This document shows positions 43,259 to 54,012 of a DNA stretch of 64,000 bases, one piece after another. The DNA lies in assembly GCA_034406715.1 (NCBI GenBank), contig CP137879.1, forward strand, positions 558,001 to 622,000. The letters run 5' to 3'. This stretch comes from Rhodotorula mucilaginosa. Its lineage: Eukaryota; Basidiomycota; Microbotryomycetes; Sporidiobolales; Sporidiobolaceae. Position 1 is the first letter of the stretch. Every line of letters begins with the position of its first letter. The notes under the pieces were generated by a model. The model was not told where the DNA came from. It searched no databases and saw nothing but the letters and a program-made list of their open reading frames with translations. Both the position numbers and the translations under genes were made by a program.

Positions 43259-44978
43259 TTACTGCAGGCGAGAAATTGGGTTCCAAGGTTGGCTGCGAGT
43301 GTAGATTGCACGTTGGCGCGGCGAGAGCAGGCCCATGCCTGGAGAGATGCCCAGGGAGTCCGCAGGCAAGGTCCGGTCGGGGCTGTTCGGCCTTCTGGAT
43401 GGTCCCTCACCAGGCTCTAGATGGCCAGGTAGAGTCAGCATTGTCATGTTGACTAGAGACCCCACAACAGTGCAAGTGGGGCAGCGTTCAAGGTAAGGGG
43501 TCTGAACACAGATTCACCTGGAATCTTCCGTTTCCTCTCCTTCTTCCAAGTCTTGTTGCGGACATCATCAAAAACCTCCCTCAAGTTGGTCTCTGCCGCC
43601 TCCTGTGTACGAGTGGTTCAGAGGAGTGCTCAGCGTTGCATGCGGCAGGAGGGAGGAGTTGGCGCAACCCACCAACTTAGTATCCATGTTGCTCTTCAGC
43701 TCTGTGTCGGGCCAGGAGTGCTCTTGAGCACTTCTATGCAAGCTTTCAAGGCTCTTACACAGCTCTTGAAAGGCCTTGTCGAGAGCTTGGCGACTGTGGC
43801 CCCTACCCGGCCATCGTTGTCCAACAGCCTCCCACGCTTCCGTAATCCGGGTACGGAAGGCAGTTCTAGGTAGACCATATGCTGCATCAACCTCATCAAG
43901 CCAGTACTGAAGTGAGTTTTTCATTTTGTGGGTATTTGTGTTCAGGTGCTTGCGCCCAGCTGTGTGCAAAGACCGAAAGTTTGAGTTCTTCCTCAAAAGG
44001 GTATTGGTTCTTCGTGTGTGTATTAGTCAAGTCACTGACCTTGCCTGCCATGGTCTGCAATATGAGTGTTCCACTGCTGGAGCACTTCCATGAACTGAGC
44101 CATTGCTTCCTCCTGTGGACAATGATACCTGAGCGCTGCACTGTGTTCCTGACGGAAGATTGGCCGAACAAACCAATTGTGTATCTAGTTCCTTGTGCAG
44201 ATTGGCTGCATGCCACTGCTCTGCTTGAGCTGTCTGTTGTGTATTCTTGAGGTTGGTGCAAAGATTACGGAAGACACCGTCCAAAGCCTTGCGTTCCGGT
44301 GTGTCCTTCCTTGGCCAGTTCCTTTTGGTATCCTGCCAAGCTTTGACGACCTTGTCACGGAATGAAGTAGGAGACTGGCCGTAAGCGCTCTCAACTTTGC
44401 AAAGCCATTGCCCAAGCGTGCTCTTTTTTGTTTGAGTAGCGCGTCCCTGAGGTTCATACTCGCCTGTGTGCACCAAGTCAGAATCCTGGGCAGAAGAAGA
44501 TGAGATGCCTGCCTCTTACTGGGACTGGGACTGGTATGGGCAGCTGCCTGTGCTGGCAAGCCCCTGGCAGGCTTGCCCATCAGCTTTCCAAGGTATTCAA
44601 GCTGATCAGCCTGCAAGGGAACAACCAGAGTGAGCGAGGCAAGATAAGGCAAAATTCCACAGTACGGACAAGATATTTTTCCACCCGGGTGTGTGTGATC
44701 TGGTTGCTGTTCAGGGTTTCAAGGATTGCGTGCACAGACTGAATACACTTGAGGGCGGCTTGTGAGTGCTCCACGCACACTGCGTTGGGCTGCTCTTCAA
44801 CGGGATCAAAGCAGCCGACTTCTGCAGCGAACTTGCGACCCGCGTTGACAAATGAGGTGATGAGCTCGCGCACTTTCTCATCCTGACCAGAGTATACCTG
44901 CGAGATGCGGCCAAGTTCTTCCTCGAAGGCAGACATCCTCGGGCGGGCACTGCCACTCTGCGGATGGTGGCTAGCCAT
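43259..44978 (-). CDS. FM10: long-type family protein, two modules and RQRAIYTR tail
   Basis: Unrecognised; the most complete long-type member. Exon 1 from ATG 44978: MASHHPQSGSARPRMSAFEE, ELGRISQVYSGQDEKV, ending THTRVEKYL at a GTCCGT donor. Exon 2: ADQLEYLGKLMGKPARGLPA. Exon 3, first module: LGQWLCKVESAYGQSPTSFR, VVKAWQDTKRNWPRKDTPE, LDGVFRNLCTNLKNTQQTAQ, ending LHKELDTQL. Exon 4: EEAMAQFMEVLQQWNTHIA. Exon 5, second module: LQYWLDEVDAAYGLPRTAFR, ITEAWEAVGQRWPGRGHS, LDKAFQELCKSLESLHRSAQ, ending SNMDTKL. Exon 6: EAAETNLREVFDDVRNKTWK and KKERKRKIP. The last exon (about 43428-43259) is Pro/Arg-rich and ends GLLSPRQRAIYTRSQPWNPI. Both modules end at the same exon border, which argues for exon duplication. 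Predicted all-helical; no signal or membrane segment. Confidence 0.72.
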
Positions 44979-45111
44979 GCTTGCAGCTGGACTGGTTCAG
45001 CGAATTGCACTTGGGGAGCTGGCCAGATAGGCAGAAGATGCGAAAGAGCATGGAAGGACACACGTTGAGAGGGACCCGGTCGACCCGGGGGAGCCTGCAC
45101 AGTTTCCTCCG

Positions 45112-45122
45112 CGGACAAGCCG
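45112..45122 (+). promoter_or_regulatory. FM promoter element (CGG-N5-CCG), FM10
   Basis: CGG ACAAG CCG within CCTCCGCGGACAAGCCG, 133 bp upstream of the FM10 ATG. Confidence 0.75.
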
Positions 45123-45613
45123 AAGCGGCGCGTGTACCGAGCTTGAAACTTCCACGTTCTCGTGCTTTGCGACCCGGGACGTATCAGCTTAACCCACATA
45201 AAGTACTGCACTAGCGTTCACACCAGGGTTGCTACTATCCTAATCAATAAATCATGTGACGGAAGGCTGGCTGAAGGAACTTCATTATCCGAGTCTGCAT
45301 ATTCTCCCACTTGAGAACCACGGACGACCAGATCCAGACTTTGCTGTCTTGTATTTCTCTTGACTCCGTCTTTATATGAACTGCCTGTGGCCTGAACTTT
45401 GCTCTCTCCTTTGATTCTGCACCTTGTTCGGTTCTGCGTTCACAGGTCTGGATTTCCTTTGTGATTAACCATTACCAATTTGCGCAGGAATGGTGCCGGA
45501 GTCCATGCTTACACCGAGCTCAGCTTGTAGTACACCGGTACTCTATCACAGGGTGGAGAAAGGCGTGGAACAAAATGACCTTGCTACTGGGGGTGCACAG
45601 TTGGGTTTCTGGT
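45123..45613. other. Spacer between FM10 promoter and FM11 3' end
   Basis: 491 bp, relatively AT-rich, without a supported gene. Confidence 0.4.
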
Positions 45614-46884
45614 TCAGATGTCAGGGTGCTCGGTGCGGCAACAAGGAAAGAACCGGTTCCCACCAGAAGGAACATCATGAGAGTGTACAAAGATGCGGCC
45701 TGTGACAGGATCAATGCTGTAATCGTCTGCCGGGTTGTAGTGCTTGAATTCTTCTCCCGCACGAGGTGGTAAGTTGACCGTATGCCAATGCCGACTTCCC
45801 GTGTCAGCTGTTCCATCTGCAGTAAGACTCCAAGCACCTGTGGGTGGAGCAGTCAAGGGTCAACACATCAAGCATTTTCCGAGCACGCGAGCTTTTGAGA
45901 GACAGAGACAAAAAGAAAAGTCAAGCGCACATTCACCAGGATAAACTGGCTCAGCCGTGGCCAACCTAAGCCGCCAGATGATCTGTGTCAACCTTGCCTG
46001 TGCTTGCTCCTGTCAATAGATGCACAATGTTGGGTGAGCACTTGTTCTAGTGAAAGTGAAGTATCGGCATAACGGACCAATTGAGCATCTAGGCTAAGTT
46101 GAAGTGCTTTTGAACTCCAGTGGTGTACTTGAGCATACTCACGTGTGGCAATCAGGCCATCACACAGGTGAACAAAAACCTGCATGATTGCCCTATGCCG
46201 CTGCTTTGACCACCTCTTTCCGTAAGCATCCCATTGCTGCAGGATATCATGGCGGAACGCAATCTTGCGTGCTCCATAGGCGTTGTCAACACGGTCAAGG
46301 AGGCCAGCAATCACACTCTGCCCATCTGACCTGAGGCGATTGTCACGGCCTGTGGCAAGCCAGTCAATTAACAAGCTGGACTTGCACATAGTTGGAGCTC
46401 AACCACTCGCCTCTTTCCTCTTTTCCGGCACGGGCCTCACGGTGGGCCCTAGATTTATACCCAGCCAGCCATATCTTGTGTATAAGTAATGTTGTTTTAC
46501 CTCTCTGCGTGCAAGCAGTCCACACAATAAGTAGGGGAAGGAGAAGGAGGCTCGCAATCAGCGCACCAAGTAGTCTTGAAGGGGTGGAATGGTCCATACT
46601 CTGCGGGTCTGCAAATCTCTACCAACTGCCCTGAGCTCAGTGAACACGGCTGCATGCTCAGCCAGCCTATTGGGATACCACCGGAATCCGGCAGGCTGCA
46701 CATCAGAAGCTTGATAGAAACCGGCGTCATGAGCCGCTTGACGCAGAGTGCCCAGAAATTGAGCAATGGTCGCCGCAGGGTCGTCTGGATACGCTTGAGA
46801 TATCCTGCCAAGTTCCTCCTCGAAAGCGGAAGTGCGCGGCCGGTTTGGGCGGATGTCATGAGCGCGTCCATGGTGTAGAGCCAT
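45614..46884 (-). CDS. FM11: long-type family protein, one module, no RQRAIY tail
   Basis: Unrecognised. Exon 1 from ATG 46884: MALHHGRAHDIRPNRPRTSA, then FEEELGRISQAYPDD, the same opening as FM10 (SAFEEELGRISQ.Y), ending PPLQDYL. A later exon (about 46350-46075) holds the module: VIAGLLDRVDNAYGARKIAF, RHDILQQWDAYGKRWSKQ, IMQVFVHLCDGLIATREYAQ, ending LQLSLDAQL. The last block (about 45840-45614) encodes GAWSLTADGTADTGSRHWH and DDYSIDPVTGRIFVHSHD and ends RTEHPDI, related to the DPxTGxxVH repeats in FM13. The usual tail is absent, so the gene may be 3'-truncated relative to its kin or have another last exon. Confidence 0.62.
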
Positions 46885-47022
46885 ACTTCCGTAGCCAATC
46901 GCGATGAACTGGGCGGAGCAGTTGCGCGAGCACAGAGCAAAGCAAAGGAGTATGTTTAAAGTGTGCGCGTGGGATCAGGTCGAGCCGTAAGTCGTGGGAG
47001 AGCGGCGGGCATGCGCACGCCG

Positions 47023-47033
47023 CGGAGAAGCCG
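47023..47033 (+). promoter_or_regulatory. FM promoter element, spacer variant (CGG-AGAAG-CCG), FM11
   Basis: Within CGCCGCGGAGAAGCCGAG, with one spacer change from ACAAG. It lies 138 bp upstream of the FM11 ATG. Confidence 0.65.
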
Positions 47034-47763
47034 AGGAGCGAGGGGCGGCCGTTAACGAAAGCGAATCCCAGCTCAAGATGCGATCAGTCACATAGTGCTA
47101 GATCCAAAAGAGTTGCTCGTCCCGAGTTGGCGTAGCAGGAAGTGCGGATCCGACAGCTGGGTCGGTCGCCCCTTTTCGAGAAGTCGAGTCCGCTCCGGCC
47201 CTTTGGCACATGCCGTCTCAGTGTCGGAGCCCTCGCACGCCGGGAGACCAGCGCATAGACGCTTCGGCATCCTTGTTCTTCGAGCGCGAGGCCGCATCAG
47301 GTCGGCCTGACACACACAGCGACTGCGAGACGGCGAAAGGGCGACCAACCAGGATGAGCGCCGACACCGACCCCGAGCTGCGAGTGCGCTCCCCAGTCAC
47401 ATCTGCAGCCCGCCTGTGTGCCCTACGCATGCTCGGCGATAGCGCTCTGTCAACGAAGGACGTCGAGCTGTGCGCCAACAGCCAGCGGACTTTGTCTCGC
47501 TCGACCCGCTTTCTCCGCCTCGACCGCTCAAAACTTTTCTCCCTCTTTACGGCGGTTCCTGTCTCGATCATGCAGATCTCTCGCAATCAGTGGCCTTCCT
47601 TCCTGCGGTTCCACGCTAAGAGATAACCTGCGAATCAGCCAGGAGAGCGCCCCCGCAACCTGCTTATCTGTCGCCAACTCGACAGCTCTGCTCTGCTGCA
47701 CGCTCTCTCGCTCCACCGCGCTTCTGCTCTCTTTTGACAAGCCACCTGCTCAGCGAGCTGTAG
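47034..47763. promoter_or_regulatory. Divergent intergenic region with GATA-type sites before permease
   Basis: 730 bp without a gene. Two AGATAA (HGATAR) sequences lie at 47621-47626 (+) and 47664-47669 (-), about 140 and 95 bp before the Dal5-type permease ATG. GATA factors control nitrogen-source permeases in fungi, so these are plausible nitrogen-regulation sites, but their presence alone is weak evidence. Confidence 0.4.
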
Positions 47764-49970
47764 ATGGCAACTTCGACAATGGCTACGCCGGCAATCGAGT
47801 ACGACACGCACCTTCTGTACGATCCAGAATCTCCCGAATATCAGGCGATCGAGCGACGCATCGTTCGCAAGCAGGATTGGCGCATCATGCCGTTGATCTG
47901 CTTGTCATACTTGCTCAGTGAGTGCCCAGTCTCGGCGGCGGGAAAAGGGGGCCTGTTCGAGACTGCGCGCGCGCTGACTTTCCGCCCTCTCCTTTGCGGC
48001 GACTCGCAGACTACCTTGACCGGACCAACCTGGGCAATGCGCGAACGCTCAACTCGGACAAGCCTGGAGAGTCCCTCGTCGAGACCTTGGCGCTCAAGGG
48101 TATCCGCTACAACATCATCGTCGCCATCTTTTTCGTCCCCTGTGAGCTGGCTCTCTCTTTCTCTCTCTCGCGGCTCATACATCCGAGTCAAGCTAATCGC
48201 TCGGCCACCACATAGACGTGCTCTGCGAGTTCCCAAGTAACCTCGCCTTGAAGTACTTCTCGCCGAGCAAGTGGATCTCGCGCATCATGGTCTCGTAAGT
48301 CGCGTGGGATTTCCCGCCGCCTTTTCTGACCCGCTGCTAACCCTGCTTGGTTCCGCAGATGGGGCGTCGTCACGATCTGCAGCGCCGCCGTCTCGTCTTA
48401 CACTGGACTCATCATCTGCCGCATCTTCCTCGGGATCTGCGAAGCCGGCTTCTTCCGCAAGTCTCTGAACGCGCGTGTCTCCTTCTCAGGTCCTGCCGCC
48501 TCGCTGACAACTCGCCCGTCCCCCAACAGCCGGCATCATCTACTACCTCTGCTTCTGGTACAAGGCAAACGAACGAGCAACGCGCATGTCGATCTTCTCT
48601 GCCTCAGTCGCCGTCTCCGGGTGCGTGTCGCTCTTATCTTCCTCGCGCAGTTCAACTCGAGCTGACGCGCGCACACCTCGCTCGCAGCGCTTTCGGCGGT
48701 CTTATCGCGACCGGAGTCTCGTACTTGTCTGGCAAGGCAGGCTTGTACGGATGGCAGTGGCTCGTAAGTCGTCGCGAGACTGCCCCGGGAGTGACGGCGC
48801 TGATTTCGCCTCTCGCAGTTTATCCTCGAAGGCATTCCAGCTGTACTCGTTGGCATCTTCGTCTGGTTTGCTTTACCCGACTATCCCGAGTGAGTCCTTG
48901 GTCCGTATGGAACCGGCGCTCTGGAAATCGGGCTGATGCGAGCTCTGATCCCCCGCCTGCAGGACGGCCAAGTTCTTGACGCCCGAGGAGCGCGCTTTCG
49001 CCACGCATCGCATGGGACCGTTCGCACCCAAGGTGAGCTTTGAATATCTCGAGCGCTCAATGGACCGCAGCCTCACGAGCGATGTGCCACTCAGGGAACC
49101 GACAAGCACTTTGACAAGAAGGAAGCGGTCGACTGCTTGAAGAGCTGGCAGTTCTGGGCCTTTGCCGCTTGCTACTTCTGCCTGACCAACTCCCTCAACA
49201 CCTTCGGATGTACGCTTCGCCTGCGTCTCAAGTCCCTCCTTCCTGGCTGACCTCGCTTGTCCACTCTCGCAGATTTCGCGCCGACCATCATCGCTTCGCT
49301 CGGCTTTAAAGGCCCGATGGGTCAACTCTTGACTGTCTTTCCCAACATCTTCGCCTTCTTCGTCATCATCTTCAACTCGTGGCACTCGGACCGGACCAAA
49401 GAGCGGCCGCTGCACATCCTCGCCGGTTGCGCCCTCGTCATGACCGGCTACCTGATCCTCGCTGTCGTGCGACATTGGGGCGTTCGCTACATGGGCGTCT
49501 TCTTCATCGCCTGCACCAACGCCGCCGTCATTCCCTTGTACGTCGCGCGCTCGCTGTCCTCGGGAGTGGTTCTGAACTTCCGTTCCTGCGGCTGACCACG
49601 CTCTTGACTTTTCCTCATGCCGCCGGCCTATAGTCTTGCCTTCCGGACTGCAACAGTCACAGGAGCCACTTCTACTGCCATTGCTACAGGAGGAGTCATC
49701 GCTATCGCGAACACGGCGGGAATCGTGGCTCCGTTCCTCTTCCCCTCAAAGGATTCGCCGCGATACCTCACCGGCAATTGGACCTCATTTGCCCTTGTTG
49801 GCCTCGCAGCCTTCATTGTATGCTTCCTTTGGTACATGCTCGGCAGCAGCTCGGAATACAAGGGATCCGACTCGCTTGTCGACATCACGGAGGTGAACCA
49901 GGGTGGCGTTGTTGAGGGGGACAAGGAGAAGCTTGATGGTGCGGCCGCTCCTGCAGCATTGCGGGTCTGA
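47764..49970 (+). CDS. MFS permease, anion:cation symporter (Dal5/Tna1-like) family
   Basis: Plasma-membrane major facilitator of the allantoate/nicotinate permease family, H+-coupled uptake of organic anions; the substrate cannot be told from sequence. About ten small introns. Early exons are 47764-47917, 48010-48141, 48216-48294 and one from 48359. Landmarks: MPLICLSYLLNYLDRTNLGN (TM1 with the family DRxNxGNAR), ICRIFLGICEAGFFPGIIYY, WQWLFILEGIPAVLVGIFVW, FALPDYPETAKFLTPEERAF, TNSLNTFGYFAPTIIASLGF, HSDRTKERPLHILAG, IAIANTAGIVAPFLF. Twelve spans are expected; both termini are cytosolic. The C-terminus is acidic and ends GAAAPAALRV. Start: first ATG, after an in-frame stop. It sits between FM11 and FM12. 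Confidence 0.92.
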
Positions 49971-50859
49971 GAATAGTATAGCGATTTTATGTAGAGACTC
50001 ACAGAGAGAGTGTTCTGGTATGGCTTTTGTTTCCCACCTCACAAGCCAACGCAACATTTGATTGACTAGGGCAAGACATTTCTCCGGGAAAGTGTCTCCA
50101 GTCTACAAGTACGCCAGGAAGAGAATCAAGACTAGGGAAAGAAGGGTGAACATGGAAGTAGGGAGGGAACACTTAGGGAAAGAAGACTGAAAACGGAACA
50201 GCCATGTGCTTCCTGATCACCAGAGCGAAGAGTGGCTGTTCCCAGCTCCGGCGCGAGCATAGATTGCGCGCTGGCGCGCTGAGAGGAGGCGCATGCCACG
50301 AGAAAGTCCGAGGGAGGGTGCAGACGAAGTCCCGGGCTGGTGGTGGGCGGTATCATTGCGGTCCGGGTGCTGTCCAGCTTTGGGCAGTGAATTTGGATCT
50401 AGTGTCAATGTGCAAGACATGTCCCACACGGGAGAGGAGAGGGCAAGCTTGTGGAAAAGGAGTCTTGACGCACCCTTCCGCTTGGCCCTTTTCTGCCTCA
50501 TGTCTTGGAACATAGTTTCCACTTGTTTCTGTGCTGCAACCTGTGCTAGCCGCCGGCTAAGTGCTTCACCTTGGTGATAGTCCAGGGACAATGTTACGTA
50601 CCAATTCAGCATCCAGGTGCTCTTGTGGCTCTTTTCCAGACCAGCGGACTTGCCGCATGTCAAGAAGCCTGGCACAGAGTTTTTGTGAGATGTTCTCAAT
50701 CTGTTTGCGCTCTTTGCTGCCCTCCCTTGGCCAATACATCTTGCTAGTTGCCCAAGCGTTCAAGGTGCTGGCACAGAATATCGCCAGCGCAGCTGTGGGT
50801 TCACCGTAAGCTTTCCCCACGGCTGTGAGCATAGAGAATGTTGCCGTTCAGAACGGGGC

Positions 50860-50945
50860 CTGAACGGGGTACGGGAATTTGTACGGCGGTACGTACGGGG
50901 CGCACGGGCCCCGTACGCCGTGCCGCACCCGTCGCGACGATTAAA
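50860..50945. repeat. Left subterminal GTACGGG repeats of the hAT element
   Basis: Dense copies of GTACGGGG/CCCCGTAC and GCACGGG words in both orientations, matched by a similar cluster at 52238-52375 next to the right end. Subterminal short repeats are typical transposase-binding regions of hAT elements. Confidence 0.65.
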
Positions 50946-51299
50946 GTCCCGTCTGACGGGAAAGTACGGGCTTCAAGAAACTTGTAGCAGCTGTAGAGGA
51001 TTCTATATTGCATACACAGTGTCTCTGAACGTTCTGCAGCCTCACAGAGTAGGTCTCAATAAAGGCTCGCAAGGTCCGCGGAGTCCCGAGCGGCCTGAGC
51101 GGCAAGAGTCGGCCAGAGCGAAGTCCGCCTCGTCTCTTTTGCTCTCTCTGCTCACTGGCAACGCTTGTCCTCATGCTCCCGGCGCCAGCGGGAGGAGCAC
51201 CGCTACCATGAAATCTCCAGCTGCTCTCGGCAAGGCTTGAACGTGCCTGGACAGACCAGATTTGGGTGGGAAACGTTCGACGCTTCGAGTGAGTCGTCT

Positions 51300-52140
51300 G
51301 TCCCTTCTCTCTCTCTCTCTCGGTAGGCTGCCTATGGCCACCAAGATGGGCTGCATGACCGGACTTGGATCCGCCGGTGGTGCTGGATTGCCCACACTGG
51401 CTGTGGGCGAGGGCAAATCCCGGGTGGGCACTCTGCTCTTGTGGGCATCGGCTGTGAAGACGACGACTGGTTGACGCATGCAGCGACGCACGCGAGGTTT
51501 ATCGGCGCCATATGAAGCTCGAGCGCGCTGGGCAACACAAGATGTGCATTGTGGACTGGCGGAATCGCTGCTGACCTTGCTCTCTTTTGCTTCCCCATCC
51601 TTCCTCACTCCTCTCGCAGCAGATCACTCGAACCATCGGCATTACGCTACGCCCGCAATCGCTTTGATCCGACTCAAGAGGCTAGAGTTGCCGGGATTCA
51701 ACTAGCTCTCCAACGCTGCCGCGCCAAGAGCGACTGCTCCGTCTTCCGACTCATCGTTTCCTCCGACTCGTTCACCGCCATCTGTCGCTCTTTTGGGTGA
51801 ATTTCTGCCCTTCCCTATCATCACTTCTTTCCTTCCCTTTTCCATCGCGACGCTTCCATTCTTCAACCTCCTCCTCTTTGCCGACACTCCTTCCACCGCC
51901 TGGTCATCGGAAGAAAGCTAATGATACCTTGCTTTTGCGTGCGCGCAGCCTTCCTCTTTGCGGAGTGCTTTGTGGACATGCTCTGCAGAACGGCTCCGGT
52001 CGAGCAATCTCGATCATGCAGTGACTCGGGAAGTCACAGCGGCAGAACCGGACTTGCCGCGGGGAGGCGGAGGAGCTGTTCCTCAGCGCCGCAACTCTCG
52101 GTACTCGGTAGCCAGTTTGTGCAAGTAGAGCAGGAAGAGA
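51300..52140 (+). other. Exon-like interior of the hAT element, faint RNase H-like blocks
   Basis: Open blocks flanked by plausible splice signals: KMGCMTGLGSAGGAGLPT near 51345, and RVAGIQLALQRCRAKSD then FRLIVSSDSFTAI near 51680-51780. The second resembles the AE..A...AL.....I.TDS part of RNase H folds. This could be a captured fragment of another gene, but the match is weak and not a basis for naming a protein. Confidence 0.25.
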
Positions 52141-52237
52141 TGGTGTGAGAATGAGATGCCTTGCGCTCCAAATTGGTCACCAGAGCGAGTCAGAACGCGA
52201 GGAGACCTCTTGGACTCGCAAGCAGACAAGTCCGACC

Positions 52238-52375
52238 CGTACACCCCGTCGCACGGGCCGTACCCCCGTACTGTACGGGGTACGGGAGGCCCGTGCCCGT
52301 ACGCTTCCCCGGCGGCCAAAAGTCGGAATTTTTTGCCCCGTGCCCGTCGCACGGGAGGGCACGGGTACGGGACAA
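52238..52375. repeat. Right subterminal GTACGGG repeats of the hAT element
   Basis: Repeated GTACGGGG, CCGTACCCC and GCACGGG words, inverted relative to the left cluster. Confidence 0.65.
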
Positions 52376-53673
52376 CATTCTCTATGTGAGCATGCCCAGA
52401 ATGGGATAGTCGAGTAAATCATTTCCGGAGGGATTATATCTGCAAATAACTGTAAAAAGCAACTGTCCGAGCCGAGTACTTGCAGAATATACAACCTGAG
52501 CTCGTCGCTACTCCATCATCGGGCACTCACATTTGCGGAGCACGGGTCTCATTTCTGCCAGCATCTTGGCCAGAGTTGTGAGCTCTGTCTCCGCATTGGA
52601 CTACAGAGGAGGAAATGTGAGCTCTGCACAGTACTGAAAGAGCTGGTAACCACAAGCCTCACCAGCTCATCAGTCAGCTGTCCTTGTAGCTTTTCCTCAG
52701 ACCAGCTGTGTGCTCTAGCAGACTGCTGTGTAGCACGCAGGCTGGAACAGAGCTTGTGAAAGATTTCATCCATCACTTTCCGCAGTCCAGTGCCCGCTGT
52801 TGGCCAGCGAAGCCCTGCATCTCTGACCGCTGCCGCCCAAGCTTCCTGGGTTGTGTTGCGGAATGCAGTTGCGCGTTGACCGTAAGCCTTGTCAACCTCA
52901 TCAAGCAGCTGCATGAGCAAGCTTTGATGCGTGAGTCGCGTTCCGCTGACAGATGGCTGTAAGGCTATATGTAGAGACTGTAAGCTTGTCCGAGAGAAGA
53001 AAAGCCAGTTCCTTTTGCTTGAGTCAACTGTCAAAGGCACTCACACTGTGTCGCATCAGGTGTCGCATGGGCGTGTGAGGTCCTGGCAGGCATGAGTTTC
53101 TGAAGGTGTTCTAGCACACTTGACTGCGTGATATGATGCCTGAGATCAGACTGATGGCACAAAAGTGAAGGGAAGAAGTGGTAGGGCAAGAGTGTATGGT
53201 GCTCACTAGATACTGTTCAAGCCAGTCCGACGTGTTGATTCTGCGGTCCAGGACCGCGAGAACCTTGTGCACCGAGTCAAGGCGCCTGAGTGCAGCTTGC
53301 AAGTGCCCCTCCGACACATGTTCGTTATGCTGCCATTGGCCTGATCCGCCAGACTCATCTGCCGCCTCGCACAAGCCGGCTTCGTGACCAATTTCCCAGG
53401 CCGAATGGAGGAAAGAGTTGACACGCTGGTTGACCTCGTTATCGTGGCCAATGTACGCCCTTCAAATCTCATCAAGCATACGCTCGAAAGGAGAAACAGT
53501 CGGGTGGGTGTGCTCTCTGGGGCGGCTGCTGCTGGCCATGGCTTGTAGGAGATTGCACTGCTCCAGAAGGCTGCAACAGCTGCTCAGAAGGAGGTGAACA
53601 GTAGCAGTCAAAGAGGCAGCGAGCGGCGTGCGTGCCTAGGGCAGAACTCGTTGGGGAGCGTGCGCACACTCCG

Positions 53674-53684
53674 CGGACATGCCG
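53674..53684 (+). promoter_or_regulatory. FM promoter element, spacer variant (CGG-ACATG-CCG), FM12
   Basis: Within ACTCCGCGGACATGCCGAG, 134 bp upstream of the FM12 ATG. Confidence 0.65.
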
Positions 53685-54012
53685 AGTCGCCCGAACGTGC
53701 GCGCGCAGTGAAAAAGCTTTTTGAAAGCTCTGATGCTTGACGGCATCGCTACGCACACGAAAAGTCTCCTTGACACCGAGTAGTGCAGAGAAGCGAGCTC
53801 AACGCAGAAGAAATCTGATCCGGTCATCACCGCTTCGCTCCTTTGCAGAGGGCTGCAGCTTATCTCCAGACTTGGAGCTACATTGGTAGGTTATCTAGAT
53901 TACGGCCAAGAATGATACGGGTATAGAATTGCAAAGTATCTTTGCGGTGCAAAGGCAAAGATTTGTTGCGCGCAGTACAAAGTCAAATTCTGCTTTTCCG
54001 CCACAGTGGCAG

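Larger units (their letters stand above)
50832..52384. mobile_element. Non-autonomous hAT-type DNA transposon, 1,553 bp
   Basis: The ends are inverted copies: TAGAGAATGTTG at the left and CAACATTCTCTA at the right. An 8-bp direct duplication TGTGAGCA flanks it (50824-50831 and 52385-52392). An 8-bp target duplication with short inverted ends is the hallmark of the hAT superfamily. Removing the element and one TSD restores an uninterrupted family module in FM12, which proves insertion into an older exon. Inside, no transposase (no BED finger, no hAT dimerisation block) is visible, so it depends on an enzyme encoded elsewhere. The interior has GC-rich repeats near both ends and a middle section with exon-like open blocks and CT-rich acceptor-like tracts. 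Confidence 0.85.
50217..53539 (-). pseudogene. FM12: long-type family gene, interrupted by stop and hAT transposon
   Basis: Unrecognised family member that appears dead. The ATG at 53539 opens MASSSRPREHTHPTVSPFE, matching FM10, but an in-frame TGA (53464-53462) follows LDEI at codon 26. Homology resumes at once in the same frame (RAYIGHDNEVNQRVNSFLHS, ending TSDWLEQYL). Further blocks: SVLEHLQKLMPARTSHAH; first module LLMQLLDEVDKAYGQRATAF, NTTQEAWAAAVRDAGLRWP, MDEIFHKLCSSLRATQQSAR; then LTTLAKMLAEMRPVLRKC. The second module (GMLTAVGKAYGEP, LNAWATSKMYWPREGSK, ISQKLCARLLDMRQVRW) is split by a DNA transposon at 50832-52384, which brings a TAG right after GMLT. Downstream, LSRRLAQVAAQKQVETMFQD and the tail RLLSARQRAIYARAGAGN remain. 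Confidence 0.75.

Noticed and set aside
48050-48064. CGGACAAGCC inside the Dal5-like permease gene
   Set aside because: It lacks the second CCG half-site and lies in coding sequence (SDKPGE); not counted as a promoter element.
51070-51090. CCGCGGAGTCCCG inside the hAT element as another FM promoter element
   Set aside because: The spacer is 4 nt, the ACAAG block is absent and no family gene starts nearby.
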